A DNA stretch of 31,711 nucleotides from an uncultured Geobacter sp. (GTDB lineage: Bacteria > Desulfobacterota > Desulfuromonadia > Geobacterales > Geobacteraceae): assembly GCA_937886325.1 (NCBI GenBank), contig CALABV010000129.1:1-31711 (forward strand), given 5' to 3'. Below are positions 16,157-26,793 of this stretch, piece by piece. The stretch's first letter is position 1. Every line of letters begins with the position of its first letter. A model generated the notes under the pieces. It had not been told where the DNA came from, ran no database searches, and saw only the letters and a program-made list of their open reading frames with translations. A program made the position numbers and the translations under genes.

Positions 16157-16205
16157 GGGAACGGTTCGCTTCCCCGGTTAGACAACTAAAGAGGAGATGC
16201 ACTAC

Positions 16206-16901
16206 ATGAGACTTCCAATTTTATTGTGCTTTGTGGCGCTGTTGGGATTCGGCTGCAGTACGCCGGTCCTCAGGCAGGACATCCCCGTCTCCACCAATCC
16301 CATGGGCGCGAAGATCCTCGCGGATGGGGTAGTGGTCGGGAAGACGCCGGCAACCGTATCGCTAGAGAGAACCCGCGACCATATCCTGACCCTGGTGAAG
16401 GACAACTATCACCAGCAGGACGTGGTCGTCACCAGGCAGTACCAGTCCGGCAAGGTGATGAGGAATGCTGTCCTGTCGGGGGTTAATTCGGGGCTGTTCT
16501 TCAAGGACAAGCGGATGGGCGTCAGCAGCGGCATGAGCTCCCTTTCCCGGCAGGAGCAGACCGGGGAGGCTTACATTCTCGTGCCGGCAACGGTCAGCGT
16601 GAGCCTGACGCCGCTCGACGGCAGCGCTCCGGTGCCTGCCGCGGCCGCCGGGTATGTCCCGTCTCCCGGCGCCGACGGCTCTTCCCCGGCCGCGGGCGTG
16701 CTCGAAGCCGGTGTCGTTGCCGGGGCCGCCATCGGCGCCGCCCAGGCAAAGCCCATTGAAAAGCAGTGGCAGACCTCGTCGTCTTCGAAGAGCTACGTCA
16801 CTCCCGACGGCACGCAGGTCACCAAGAAATCCAGTACTTCAGTCGGGGTCGGCGTCAACCCTGCCGGAGTCCTGAATGTCCTGGACAAGCTTTTCAACTG
16901 A
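16206..16901 (+). CDS. PEGA-domain lipoprotein (231 aa)
   Basis: Start ATG 16206, chosen because GAGGAG (16191-16196) is 9 bases upstream; the in-frame ATG at 16197 directly abuts that ribosome binding site. It has a lipoprotein signal with lipobox FGCS (Cys about residue 17). A PEGA domain follows (about 25-70): DIPVSTNPMGAKILADGVVV, GKTPATVSL and LTLVKDNYHQ. PEGA domains are surface or periplasmic beta-strand modules. The later part is Ala/Pro/Gly-rich (about 140-180) and ends in a Ser-rich segment and GVNPAGVLNVLDKLFN. The function is unknown. It is followed 17 bases later by another small exported protein, probably in one transcript. Confidence 0.85.
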   Translation: MRLPILLCFVALLGFGCSTPVLRQDIPVSTNPMGAKILADGVVVGKTPATVSLERTRDHILTLVKDNYHQQDVVVTRQYQSGKVMRNAVLSGVNSGLFFKDKRMGVSSGMSSLSRQEQTGEAYILVPATVSVSLTPLDGSAPVPAAAAGYVPSPGADGSSPAAGVLEAGVVAGAAIGAAQAKPIEKQWQTSSSSKSYVTPDGTQVTKKSSTSVGVGVNPAGVLNVLDKLFN

Positions 16902-16918
16902 CAAGGAGCGAGGCGCAT

Positions 16919-17392
16919 ATGAAAAAGACTGCGATTATTGCTGTTGCACTGCTGATTATCATTGCGGGCGCCGGAGCGGCCCTTGCCGTGGATATTGCCG
17001 CCCTCGACAGGGTGAGCGTCCTCATGGAGAAGGCCCAGGTCGTCTCGCTGCTGGGCAACCCCGATGAGGTCACCGGGGCTGAACACGGCCTTCAGGCCGA
17101 GATTTACCGAATCGAAGGCATGGCCCCTCTGGTGGGGACCGGCTGCATCTACCAAGACGGACGGCTGCTCGTCGGCCAATCCTTCCTGTTTCAGGGGGAG
17201 CTGGACAAGGTCGTTGCGGACCGGCTCATGCACCTCGGCTTTACCATGCAGGAGGACCCGGCAGGCGGGTTCCGCCTGCTCGGCAAGGACGACGATACCG
17301 GGAGCCCCCTGGTGGCCCACGTCACCCGCCGGAACGGCATGACCATAGTGACCACGTTTGAGAAGGGGTTCTACGACCGGATGGTCAGGTAG
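16919..17392 (+). CDS. small exported protein, BamE/SmpA-like fold possible (157 aa)
   Basis: Start ATG 16919 after AAGGAGCG. A classical signal peptide (KKTAIIAVALLIIIAGAGA, cleavage probable after ALA near residue 24) indicates a periplasmic protein. The mature N-terminus VSVLMEKAQVVSLLGNPDEV resembles the BamE/SmpA pattern, in which a short helix precedes LLGxPxxV. This is a weak pattern match, not an assignment. The rest alternates strands and short helices and has one Cys (GTGCIYQDG). It is paired with the PEGA lipoprotein upstream. Confidence 0.75.
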   Translation: MKKTAIIAVALLIIIAGAGAALAVDIAALDRVSVLMEKAQVVSLLGNPDEVTGAEHGLQAEIYRIEGMAPLVGTGCIYQDGRLLVGQSFLFQGELDKVVADRLMHLGFTMQEDPAGGFRLLGKDDDTGSPLVAHVTRRNGMTIVTTFEKGFYDRMVR

Positions 17393-17474
17393 ACATTCGG
17401 CGGGAAGGCAAGAACCCGGTCCTGGTAAGGGCTCAACCGGAGGAAGAAGCTGAAGGGGTTGGAAGAAGCTGAAG
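17393..17474 (+). other. gap with a duplicated AGAAGCTGAAGG element
   Basis: No gene is seen. The 17-base unit GAAGAAGCTGAAGGGGT occurs twice in tandem (17443-17459 and 17462-17478), and the second copy runs into the REP hairpin. The same GAAGAAGCTGAAGG leader precedes the other REP copy at 22216, so it belongs to the mobile unit. Confidence 0.6.
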
Positions 17475-17521
17475 GGGTCGCGTCTACATATTTCATTTTC
17501 TGAAATCTGTAGACGCGACCC
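17475..17521. repeat. REP-like hairpin copy 1 (GGGTCGCGTCT family)
   Basis: GGGTCGCGTCTACA (17475-17488) is perfectly complementary to the right arm 17508-17521. An inner stem, ATTTCA with TGAAAT, closes on a 5-base loop (TTTTC). The whole 47-base unit is identical to 22216-22262 except for one loop base. It directly abuts the truncated permease fragment. Confidence 0.9.
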
Positions 17522-18043
17522 ATACATATGTTTCCCCCGGTGAAGAAACGGCTCGAGAGCGATCCGCGCCTGACCGTGGAGGCATTCCGGGAGACCCGCT
17601 ACTATGCCAACCAGTCGGAGATGATGGCCAAGTTCCTGCGAGTGCTCGGCATTTCGCTGACGGTCATCTTTTCGCTCGGCGTCATCATCGGCGCGATGAT
17701 CACCATGTATGCCGCGGTCGCCAACCGCACCAACGAGATCGGCACCCTGCGGGCGCTCGGCTTCCAGCGCGGCAGCATCCTCGCCGCCTTTCTCCTCGAG
17801 TCGCTGCTGCTCGGCTTGGTCGGCGGCTGCGTCGGGCTGTTTTTCGCCTCCTTCCCTCATTTGTTCACCATTTCCACGCTCAATTTCCAGACCTTCTCCG
17901 AGCTGGCTTTCAGTTTTACCCTCACCTTCGAGATCTTCTACAAGTCACTGCTTTTTTCCCTGATTATGGGGTTTATCGGCGGCGTGCTGCCGGCGTTCCG
18001 CGCCGCTAGGAAAAAGATTGTTGAGGCGCTGCGGGTTGTCTGA
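17522..18043 (+). pseudogene. 3' fragment of a MacB/FtsX-type ABC permease gene
   Basis: The first ATG is 17528, giving 171 residues; there is no ribosome binding site. The sequence is the C-terminal half of an FtsX/MacB permease: the end of the periplasmic domain (LESDPRLTVEAFRETRYYAN), then the FtsX core with three or four transmembrane helices (LTVIFSLGVIIGAMITMYAA, the NRTNEIGTLRALGFQRGSIL coupling motif, FLLESLLLGLVGGCVGLFFA, and LIMGFIGGVLPAFRAARKKI). Complete proteins are about 400 residues, so the first helix and most of the periplasmic domain are missing. Homology begins immediately at the REP hairpin edge, indicating insertion plus deletion. No ATPase partner is nearby. It is probably not functional. 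Confidence 0.85.
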
Positions 18044-18053
18044 CAGGTAATTC

Positions 18054-18081
18054 TTGACATTGTTTCGTTACTCATTAAACT
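18054..18081 (+). promoter_or_regulatory. promoter upstream of the CheB-CheR hybrid kinase gene
   Basis: TTGACA (18054-18059), a 16-base spacer and TAAACT (18076-18081), followed by an A-rich stretch. It lies just after the permease fragment and about 140 bases before the chosen start at 18225, leaving a long leader (18088-18224) with no recognised element. Confidence 0.55.
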
Positions 18082-18224
18082 GAAAAAAATTTAAGACTGC
18101 AGGATGTGCGTCCTCCACGGTGGCAGCTGGAGAATCGAATCCGCGCAATGATTATGGCTTGGCTACAACGGTGTTCCCTGGCCTACGGATTGTATCGATT
18201 CTAAATGAAACAGGGAGCTATTAT

Positions 18225-22004
<3,780 letters not shown>

Positions 22005-22023
22005 TCGTTGCATATCTGAAAAT

Positions 22024-22056
22024 AAATCAATAGGGGTCATAAATCAATAGGGGTCA
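22024..22056. repeat. 17-bp-period direct repeat upstream of the transposase relic
   Basis: The 16-base unit AAATCAATAGGGGTCA occurs at 22024-22039 and 22041-22056. The second copy continues into GGGTCAGGTCTACAGATTAC, the same core as the REP-like hairpin at 15908. It is therefore a REP half-site next to its transposase gene, probably duplicated by a small tandem event. Confidence 0.7.
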
Positions 22057-22131
22057 GGTCTACAGATTACAGAAAAACATGGTATCCTTTTATAAAGGTA
22101 GAGCAGAACCTATCAAGCAAAGGAGGGGGCC

Positions 22132-22215
22132 ATGGCACGGCCGTTAAGGGTCACGTATCCCGGTGCATTTTATCACGTCACCTCACGGGGGAACGAGCAG
22201 AAGAAGAAGCTGAAG
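22132..22215 (+). pseudogene. 5' stub of a REP-associated Y1 (IS200-like) transposase gene
   Basis: ATG 22132 has a strong AAAGGAGGG ribosome binding site (22121-22129). The first 24 residues, MARPLRVTYPGAFYHVTSRG then NEQK, are the diagnostic N-terminus of RAYT/TnpA_REP proteins (Y1 transposase family, with His in YHVTSRGN). The frame then enters the GAAGAAGCTGAAGG leader and the REP hairpin at 22216 and never returns to transposase sequence. The catalytic HuH motif and Tyr are lost. The gene is a relic interrupted by the very class of element it would mobilise. Confidence 0.85.
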
Positions 22216-22262
22216 GGGTCGCGTCTACATATTTCATTATCTGAAATCTGTAGACGCGACCC
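22216..22262. repeat. REP-like hairpin copy 2 (GGGTCGCGTCT family)
   Basis: It is identical to 17475-17521 apart from one base in the 5-base loop (TTATC here, TTTTC there). The outer stem is 14 bp and the inner stem 6 bp. It is inserted within the transposase gene after about codon 24. Confidence 0.9.
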
Positions 22263-22334
22263 GTATTTTTCCCCCAAGGTCCGAGAGCGAAAAGCGGGAT
22301 ACGTACTGTTTCCAATCGGGAGGCTGTATGAGAA

Positions 22335-22478
22335 GTGCGCCCTGTACAAAGTGCCGACGACGGCGGGCTGGACGAAAGCGCATGCCCTGTAGTGAAGAAC
22401 ATCGGAAAGCCGTGTGCGGGAAAACCGCATGCACGGTTTGATGAGGGAGGGCAGGAGAATTCCTGCTCTCTACTCTAC
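22335..22478 (+). mobile_element. group II intron remnant (domains V and VI, reverse transcriptase missing)
   Basis: Positions 22407-22439 fold as intron domain V. An AGC triad (22408-22410) is followed by CCGTG, a wobble pair, GCGG, a GAAAA loop and CCGC; a two-base AT bulge lies on the 3' side, then CACGGTT. After GAT comes a domain VI-like hairpin (GGGCAGGA pairing with TCCTGCTC) and the 3' end CTCTACTCTAC at about 22478. A GTGCG sequence at 22335, the usual intron 5' terminus, lies only 143 bases upstream, so this may be an internally deleted intron. Otherwise only the 3' end remains. No reverse transcriptase ORF is present. The domain V call is strong; the 5' boundary is inference. Confidence 0.7.
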
Positions 22479-22510
22479 CTAAAGGTTTGACCGACCCTAA
22501 AGGTTTGACC
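22478..22510. repeat. 18-bp-period direct repeat after the intron remnant
   Basis: CCTAAAGGTTTGACC is present at 22478-22492 and 22496-22510, separated by GAC. It starts at the likely 3' boundary of the intron. Confidence 0.7.
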
Positions 22511-22520
22511 TGTAGGTGAA

Positions 22521-22691
22521 ATGGAGACTTGTTCAATTATTGCAATTGCCGAAGATGGGCGAGTTTTTTCATATTTCAATCCATATATATGTCTGGATGC
22601 AATGAATTACTTTGAATCTGTTGAAAAGTATTGCACAGAAGGTGCGCCAATAAAACGATTAGTCTACGACGGAAATCCACTGGAGTTTTAA
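22521..22691 (+). CDS. small AT-rich ORF, 56 aa, unknown
   Basis: ATG 22521 to TAA 22689-22691. The product begins METCSIIAIAEDGRVFSYFN and ends RLVYDGNPLEF. It has a plausible globular composition with no signal peptide or membrane segment. Only a weak AGGTGA lies upstream. Its base composition is clearly poorer in GC than the flanking genes, and it uses codons such as ATA and TTA that are rare around it. This suggests recent transfer or a remnant of a cassette gene. I do not recognise a family. It may be a real short gene, or the 3' end of one cut by the intron-bearing element. Confidence 0.4.
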   Translation: METCSIIAIAEDGRVFSYFNPYICLDAMNYFESVEKYCTEGAPIKRLVYDGNPLEF

Positions 22692-22832
22692 ACTTCAAGA
22701 TGACTTGATCTCCTGGTTCTTCGGGGATTTCAACTGGGAAAGAAAGGAAAAGAGTTCGTTCCGGGGAGTCAAAGGGATTAGAAGACTTGAAGCCATGATT
22801 ATTCGCGTTTTGCGGTCACGATAATTTTCCCC
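22692..22832. other. intergenic stretch without recognisable features
   Basis: No ORF, hairpin with U-tract or RNA gene could be supported between the small AT-rich ORF and the riboswitch promoter. Confidence 0.5.
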
Positions 22833-22860
22833 TTGACATTCCGGCCGCGCTTTATTACCT
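22833..22860 (+). promoter_or_regulatory. promoter of the riboswitch-htpX transcript
   Basis: A consensus TTGACA (22833-22838), a 16-base spacer and TTACCT (22855-22860). Transcription would start about 22867, just before the conserved 5' strand of the riboswitch at 22872. That is the expected geometry for a leader RNA. Confidence 0.6.
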
Positions 22861-22866
22861 TTTTTC

Positions 22867-22976
22867 ACAACAAAGGGGAGTAGCTACCGGCCGGGGACAT
22901 GGCCGGCCCCGAGCCCGTCAAGACGGTCGTAAGACCCGGGCCGGGGACGATTGGAATCGTCGGCAAGACCTTTATC
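22867..22976 (+). promoter_or_regulatory. yybP-ykoY family (manganese) riboswitch aptamer
   Basis: Both invariant strands of this family are present: AAAGGGGAGTAGC (22872-22884) at the 5' side and GGCAAGACCTTTA (22962-22974) at the 3' side. AAAGG pairs with CCTTT to form P1. Between them is a GC-rich hairpin (CCGGCC, loop, GGCCGG at about 22888-22907) and the internal segment CCCGTCAAGACGGTCGTAAG. The family senses Mn2+ with two stacked helical legs docking around the metal. It lies about 75 bases before the htpX ATG, behind a promoter and ahead of an overlapping terminator. Its usual targets are Mn exporters, TerC/Alx, UPF0016 proteins and P-type ATPases, so an M48 protease as the direct target is notable. 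The motif recognition is from memory of the consensus; a covariance search would settle it. Confidence 0.8.
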
Positions 22977-23009
22977 CAGGCACACGAGCCGGGGGTAAAG
23001 GTCTTTTTT
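22965..23009 (+). terminator. riboswitch-controlled intrinsic terminator, overlapping P1
   Basis: AAGACCTTTA (22965-22974) pairs perfectly with TAAAGGTCTT (22996-23005), closing a 21-base loop, and T residues run from 23004 to 23009. The 5' arm contains the 3' strand of riboswitch P1, so aptamer folding and termination are mutually exclusive. A second hairpin (22988-22998 with 23011-23021, GCCGGGGGTAA with TTGCCCCCGGC) competes for the 3' arm. Predicted logic: metal bound, P1 closed, read-through, htpX on. Confidence 0.8.
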
Positions 23010-23049
23010 ATTGCCCCCGGCGATATCCACCATCGTCGGAGGTTAAACG

Positions 23050-23910
23050 ATGAATCGACTCAAGACAACCCTGCTTCTCTCACTCCTCACCGTTCTCATG
23101 GTACTCATGGGGAGCGCCCTCGGCGGCAAGACCGGCATGGTCTTCGCCTTCTTCATGGCCTGCGCCATGAACTTCTTTTCCTACTGGTTTTCCGACAAGA
23201 TTGTCCTGAAGATGTACGGCGCCCGAGAAATCGGCGAAGATGACCACCCCGCGTTCTACGGAATGGTGCGGCGTCTCGCCACACAGGCCGGTCTTCCCAT
23301 GCCCCGCGTCTATATCATCCCGGAGGATTCCCCCAACGCCTTCGCCACCGGCCGCAACCCGAGCCACGCCGCGGTCGCCGCTACGGAAGGGATCCTGCGC
23401 ATTCTCACCCCCGAAGAGCTGGAAGGGGTGATGGCCCACGAACTGGCCCACGTCAAGAACCGTGATATCCTTGTATCAACCATCGCCGCCACCTTTGCCG
23501 GCGCCATCTCCATGATCGGCAGCATGCTCCAGTGGGGCGCCATGCTGGGCATGGGGCGGGGGGACGATGAAGAGGGCGCGGGAGGGGTGGTGGGTTCCCT
23601 GCTCATGGCCATTGTCGCTCCCATGGCGGCCATGCTGATCCAGATGGCGGTCTCCCGCTCCCGTGAATATCTGGCCGACGAGGGAGGCGCCCGGATCTGC
23701 GGTCGTCCTCTGGCTCTGGCAGGGGCCTTGCGCAAGCTCCACGCCGCCTCTCAGATGATCCCCATGCAGGAGGCCCGCCCGGCTTCTGCCCACCTGTTCA
23801 TCGTCAATCCCCTCTCGGGAGGCGCTCTGGTTCGGCTTTTTTCCACCCATCCGCCCATGGAAGAGCGCATCGCCCGGCTTGAAGCCATGGCCAGGGGGGC
23901 GATGCGCTAG
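23050..23910 (+). CDS. htpX: HtpX-type membrane zinc metalloprotease (M48)
   Basis: 286 residues from ATG 23050 (GGAGG at 23038-23042). There are two N-terminal transmembrane helices (LLLSLLTVLMVLMGSALGG and MVFAFFMACAMNFFSYWF). The zinc site is HELAH at residues 130-134 in VMAHELAHVKNRDILVS, and the third ligand Glu is in SREYLADEGGARI. Two more hydrophobic segments (about 145-170 and 185-205) follow. The C-terminal FSTHPPMEERIARLEAMA is typical of HtpX. In other bacteria HtpX degrades damaged inner-membrane proteins together with FtsH. Here it is preceded by a probable Mn2+ riboswitch with a terminator, which would make its synthesis metal-dependent. Confidence 0.95.
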   Translation: MNRLKTTLLLSLLTVLMVLMGSALGGKTGMVFAFFMACAMNFFSYWFSDKIVLKMYGAREIGEDDHPAFYGMVRRLATQAGLPMPRVYIIPEDSPNAFATGRNPSHAAVAATEGILRILTPEELEGVMAHELAHVKNRDILVSTIAATFAGAISMIGSMLQWGAMLGMGRGDDEEGAGGVVGSLLMAIVAPMAAMLIQMAVSRSREYLADEGGARICGRPLALAGALRKLHAASQMIPMQEARPASAHLFIVNPLSGGALVRLFSTHPPMEERIARLEAMARGAMR

Positions 23911-23940
23911 GAAGGTAGGCCCGGCCGCCGTGCGGTCGTA

Positions 23941-23962
23941 TCATCCTGAAAACGGCAGTTGG
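23941..23962. repeat. 22-base repeat upstream of the UPF0182 gene
   Basis: TCATCCTGAAAACGGC followed by A-GTTGG. The same 22 bases with one change (G for A) occur at 27102-27123 upstream of mltA. Here it lies 27 bases before the ATG at 23989. Its function is unknown. Confidence 0.6.
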
Positions 23963-23988
23963 CTCATTGACTGTCGTAGGAGGTTTTC

Positions 23989-26676
23989 ATGTCAGGACGC
24001 AAGAGATTCTATCTGATAGCCGCGGCGCTTGTGCTGTTGCTTCCCGGCCTCCTGTCGCTCATCCATCTCTACACCGATTGGCTTTTCTTCGTCGAGACCG
24101 GATTCTCTTCGGTGTTTTCCACTATCCTCGGGACGAAGATAGGGGTAGGTGCGGGTGGAGGGGCGGTGATGCTGGCCTGTGTCCTGGTGAACCTCTTCAT
24201 CGTCTTCCGGGCGCGGTTCCCTGTGACGGGGTTTGCCCTACACGGAGAAAACATCTACCAGCTCAGGATGAATGAGCTGCAGCGCCTGTCCAAACCCCTG
24301 GCTATCGCGGGGGCGGCGGTTCTCGCATTCTTTGCCGGGCAGTGGGCCGCCCTGCACTGGCAGACATTTCTCCTGTTCGCCAACGGCCTCGCTGCCGGCG
24401 TCCGGGATCCGGTCATGGACAAAGACCTGGGTTTTTACCTGTTTCAGCTGCCGCTGCTGGAGATTGTCAAGAGCTTCGCCGGTTTCGTGCTGGTGTCCTG
24501 CGCCGTCCTCGTGGGAGCGGCGTACTATGTGCGGGGAGGCATCACGCTTTCGGAACGGGGCGTCTCCGTTTCCCGGCAGGTGAAGACGCACCTTGCGGTT
24601 CTTGCCGGACTGTTCCTGCTGGTGGTTGGCTTCGGTTTCTATCTGGACACCTTCCGCCTGCTGCTGTCCGGAGAGGGGACGGTGCACGGAGCGGGGTACG
24701 CGGACGTGAATGCTCGTATCCCCATACTCCGGGTTCTTGCGGTCATGACGCCTCTTGCGGCGCTGGTTCTGGTTTTCGGTGTCTGGAAGGGCCGCTTGCG
24801 CATGGCGGTTGCGGCGCCTGCGGCGGTTGCCCTGCTGTACGGGGCGGGTATCTCGCTGTATCCGGCGCTGCTCCAGAAATTCAAGGTCGCGCCCAATGAG
24901 CTGGCCCTGGAAACACCCTATCTTGCCAACAACATAAAATTCACCCGCTTTGGGTACGACCTGGACAGCGTGGAAACCGTCCCCTTTGACGTGAATTACA
25001 ACCTGTCCGCGGCGGATATCGAATCCAACGACGCGACCATCAGAAACATCAGGCTCTGGGACCATGCCCCGCTCCTGCGCACTTACAGCCAGTTGCAGCA
25101 GATCCGCACCTACTACAAGTTCTTCGATGTGGACAACGACCGGTACACGGTGAACGGCCGCTACACCCAGGTCATGCTCTCGCCGCGCGAGCTGTCCTAT
25201 AACGACCTTCCCAGCAAGTCCTGGATCAACGAGCGCTTGATCTTCACTCACGGCAACGGGTTGACCTTCGGTCCTGTGAGCCGCATCAGCAAGGAGGGGC
25301 TTCCCGAATTCTTCGTCAAGGATATCCCGGCGGTCAGTCTGGCGGACATACGGGTGACCCGGCCGGAAATCTACTATGGAGAAATGTCCAACGATTACGT
25401 CATTGTTAGGACAAAGGTGCCGGAATTCAGCTACCCCACCGCCACGGGCAACATCAACACCACCTATGCCGGAAAGGGCGGTGTTTCCCTGGATTCGCTC
25501 CTGCGCAAGATACTGTTCTCCGCCCGCTTCCGGACGGAAAAGATCCTCCTTTCGTCCGACATCACAGAGAAGAGCCGCATCCTCTACTACCGCACCGTGG
25601 GTGATAGGGTAAAAGCGGTGGCGCCGTTCCTCCGCTACGACGGGGATCCGTACATGGTGGTTTCCGATGACGGCAGGCTGAAGTGGATTATGGACGCCTA
25701 CACCTTCACCGACCGGCTTCCCTATTCCAAGCCGCTCCAGGGGGGCATCAACTACCTGCGGAACTCGGTGAAGGTGGTGGTGGACGCCTACGACGGATCC
25801 CTGGACTTTTACCTGAACGATACCGACGACGTACTGGTCAAGGTCTACGGGCGGGCGTTCCCGGAACTGTTCAAGCCGCTTTCGGCCATGCCCGAGGACA
25901 TGCGCAGGCATATCCGCTACCCTCATCAGTTTCTGCGGACGCAGGCCGCCATGTACACGGCGTACCACATGACCGATCCCAAGGTCTTCTATAACAAGGA
26001 GAACCTGTGGGAGGTCCCGGTACTGGGCGAACAGCCCATGGAGCCGTACTATACCGTAATGAAGCTTCCCGGCGAGAAAGAGGAGGAGTACATCCTGCTG
26101 CTCCCCTTCACCCCCTCGAAGCGTGACAATCTGGCGGCCTGGCTCACAGCGCGCTGCGACGGCGAAAACTACGGCAAGCTGCGCGCCTATACCTTCCCCA
26201 GGGACCGCCTTATTTACGGCCCGAAGCAGGTGGACGCCCGCATCAACCAGGATTCGTACATTTCCCAGCAACTGACCCTCTGGAATCAGCGCGGGTCGCA
26301 GGTGATACGGGGCAGCATGCTCGTCATCCCCATCGAAAAGTCGCTCCTGTACGTGCAACCGCTCTATCTGGCTGCCGCGGACAAAGCAGGGCTTCCCGAA
26401 CTGCGACGGGTGATAGTCGCCTATGGCGACGAGGTTGTCATGGAGGAGAATCTGGAACTGGCACTGCAGCGGATATTCGGCAGCCGGAAACCGAAGACCG
26501 CCGAGCCCGCAGTTTCCCGGCCCGCGGGAGAGGAAGGCGCCCCGTCGTCGCCGTTGGCGCGGGAAGCCATGGAAATCTTTGACAAGGCTGTCAGTCTGCA
26601 GCGACAGGGAGACTGGGCCGGCTACGGCGAGGAGCTGCGCAAACTGCGCGAGATCCTGCGGAGGATGGCCAAGTAG
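23989..26676 (+). CDS. UPF0182 family large membrane protein (895 aa)
   Basis: Start ATG 23989 with TAGGAGG 6 to 8 bases upstream. The N-terminal third has about seven transmembrane helices (for example LIAAALVLLLPGLLSLIHLY, VMLACVLVNLFIVF, LAIAGAAVLAFFAGQWAALH, FAGFVLVSCAVLVGAAYYV). The remainder is a large soluble, probably extracytoplasmic domain with the conserved UPF0182 features: VAPNELALETPYLANNIKFT, then GVSLDSLLRKILFSARF and ILYYRTVGDRV. The length fits the family (about 900-1000). Its function is unknown. The C-terminal 60 residues form a low-complexity linker and a helix (EAMEIFDKAVSLQRQGDWAG). It follows htpX by 78 bases in the same direction. Confidence 0.93.
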   Translation: MSGRKRFYLIAAALVLLLPGLLSLIHLYTDWLFFVETGFSSVFSTILGTKIGVGAGGGAVMLACVLVNLFIVFRARFPVTGFALHGENIYQLRMNELQRLSKPLAIAGAAVLAFFAGQWAALHWQTFLLFANGLAAGVRDPVMDKDLGFYLFQLPLLEIVKSFAGFVLVSCAVLVGAAYYVRGGITLSERGVSVSRQVKTHLAVLAGLFLLVVGFGFYLDTFRLLLSGEGTVHGAGYADVNARIPILRVLAVMTPLAALVLVFGVWKGRLRMAVAAPAAVALLYGAGISLYPALLQKFKVAPNELALETPYLANNIKFTRFGYDLDSVETVPFDVNYNLSAADIESNDATIRNIRLWDHAPLLRTYSQLQQIRTYYKFFDVDNDRYTVNGRYTQVMLSPRELSYNDLPSKSWINERLIFTHGNGLTFGPVSRISKEGLPEFFVKDIPAVSLADIRVTRPEIYYGEMSNDYVIVRTKVPEFSYPTATGNINTTYAGKGGVSLDSLLRKILFSARFRTEKILLSSDITEKSRILYYRTVGDRVKAVAPFLRYDGDPYMVVSDDGRLKWIMDAYTFTDRLPYSKPLQGGINYLRNSVKVVVDAYDGSLDFYLNDTDDVLVKVYGRAFPELFKPLSAMPEDMRRHIRYPHQFLRTQAAMYTAYHMTDPKVFYNKENLWEVPVLGEQPMEPYYTVMKLPGEKEEEYILLLPFTPSKRDNLAAWLTARCDGENYGKLRAYTFPRDRLIYGPKQVDARINQDSYISQQLTLWNQRGSQVIRGSMLVIPIEKSLLYVQPLYLAAADKAGLPELRRVIVAYGDEVVMEENLELALQRIFGSRKPKTAEPAVSRPAGEEGAPSSPLAREAMEIFDKAVSLQRQGDWAGYGEELRKLREILRRMAK

Positions 26677-26724
26677 GCGGGAGTTCTCTGAGAGCATACC
26701 GTTTTCCATTCCGGAAACCGTCCC

Positions 26725-26787
26725 CGGCGGGGGCACTTTCCCCCCTGTTTCCCGCCGATTTTCCTCCGGGCGGTTTTCGGCTTTTTT
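26725..26787 (+). terminator. probable terminator or attenuator after UPF0182
   Basis: GCCGA (26754-26758) can pair with TCGGC (26777-26781), followed by six T residues (26782-26787). The same 5' region (CCCGCCG, 26751-26757) can instead pair with CGGCGGG at 26725-26731, giving an alternative fold. It lies in the 187-base gap before the 66-residue gene. Confidence 0.45.
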
Positions 26788-26793
26788 ATCACC

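Noticed and set aside
15918..16202. 94-codon minus-strand frame
   Set aside because: It starts and ends in REP hairpin or leader sequence with no ribosome binding site; composition is not protein-like in context.
17475..17521. Hairpin considered as a terminator after the 16919 gene
   Set aside because: No U-tract follows, and an almost identical copy occurs inside another gene; it is a mobile REP.
22132..22392. 86-codon frame as an intact small gene
   Set aside because: Only the first 24 codons match a protein family; the rest is translated REP hairpin and intron-adjacent DNA, so it is treated as a pseudogene.
22899..23243. 114-codon plus-strand frame at the htpX leader
   Set aside because: It covers the riboswitch and terminator and overlaps htpX out of frame; the RNA structure explains the sequence.
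24238..26736. 832-codon open frame on the minus strand
   Set aside because: Antisense shadow of the UPF0182 gene in GC-rich DNA; the product is low-complexity, rich in Arg, Gly, His and Val, without a family motif.
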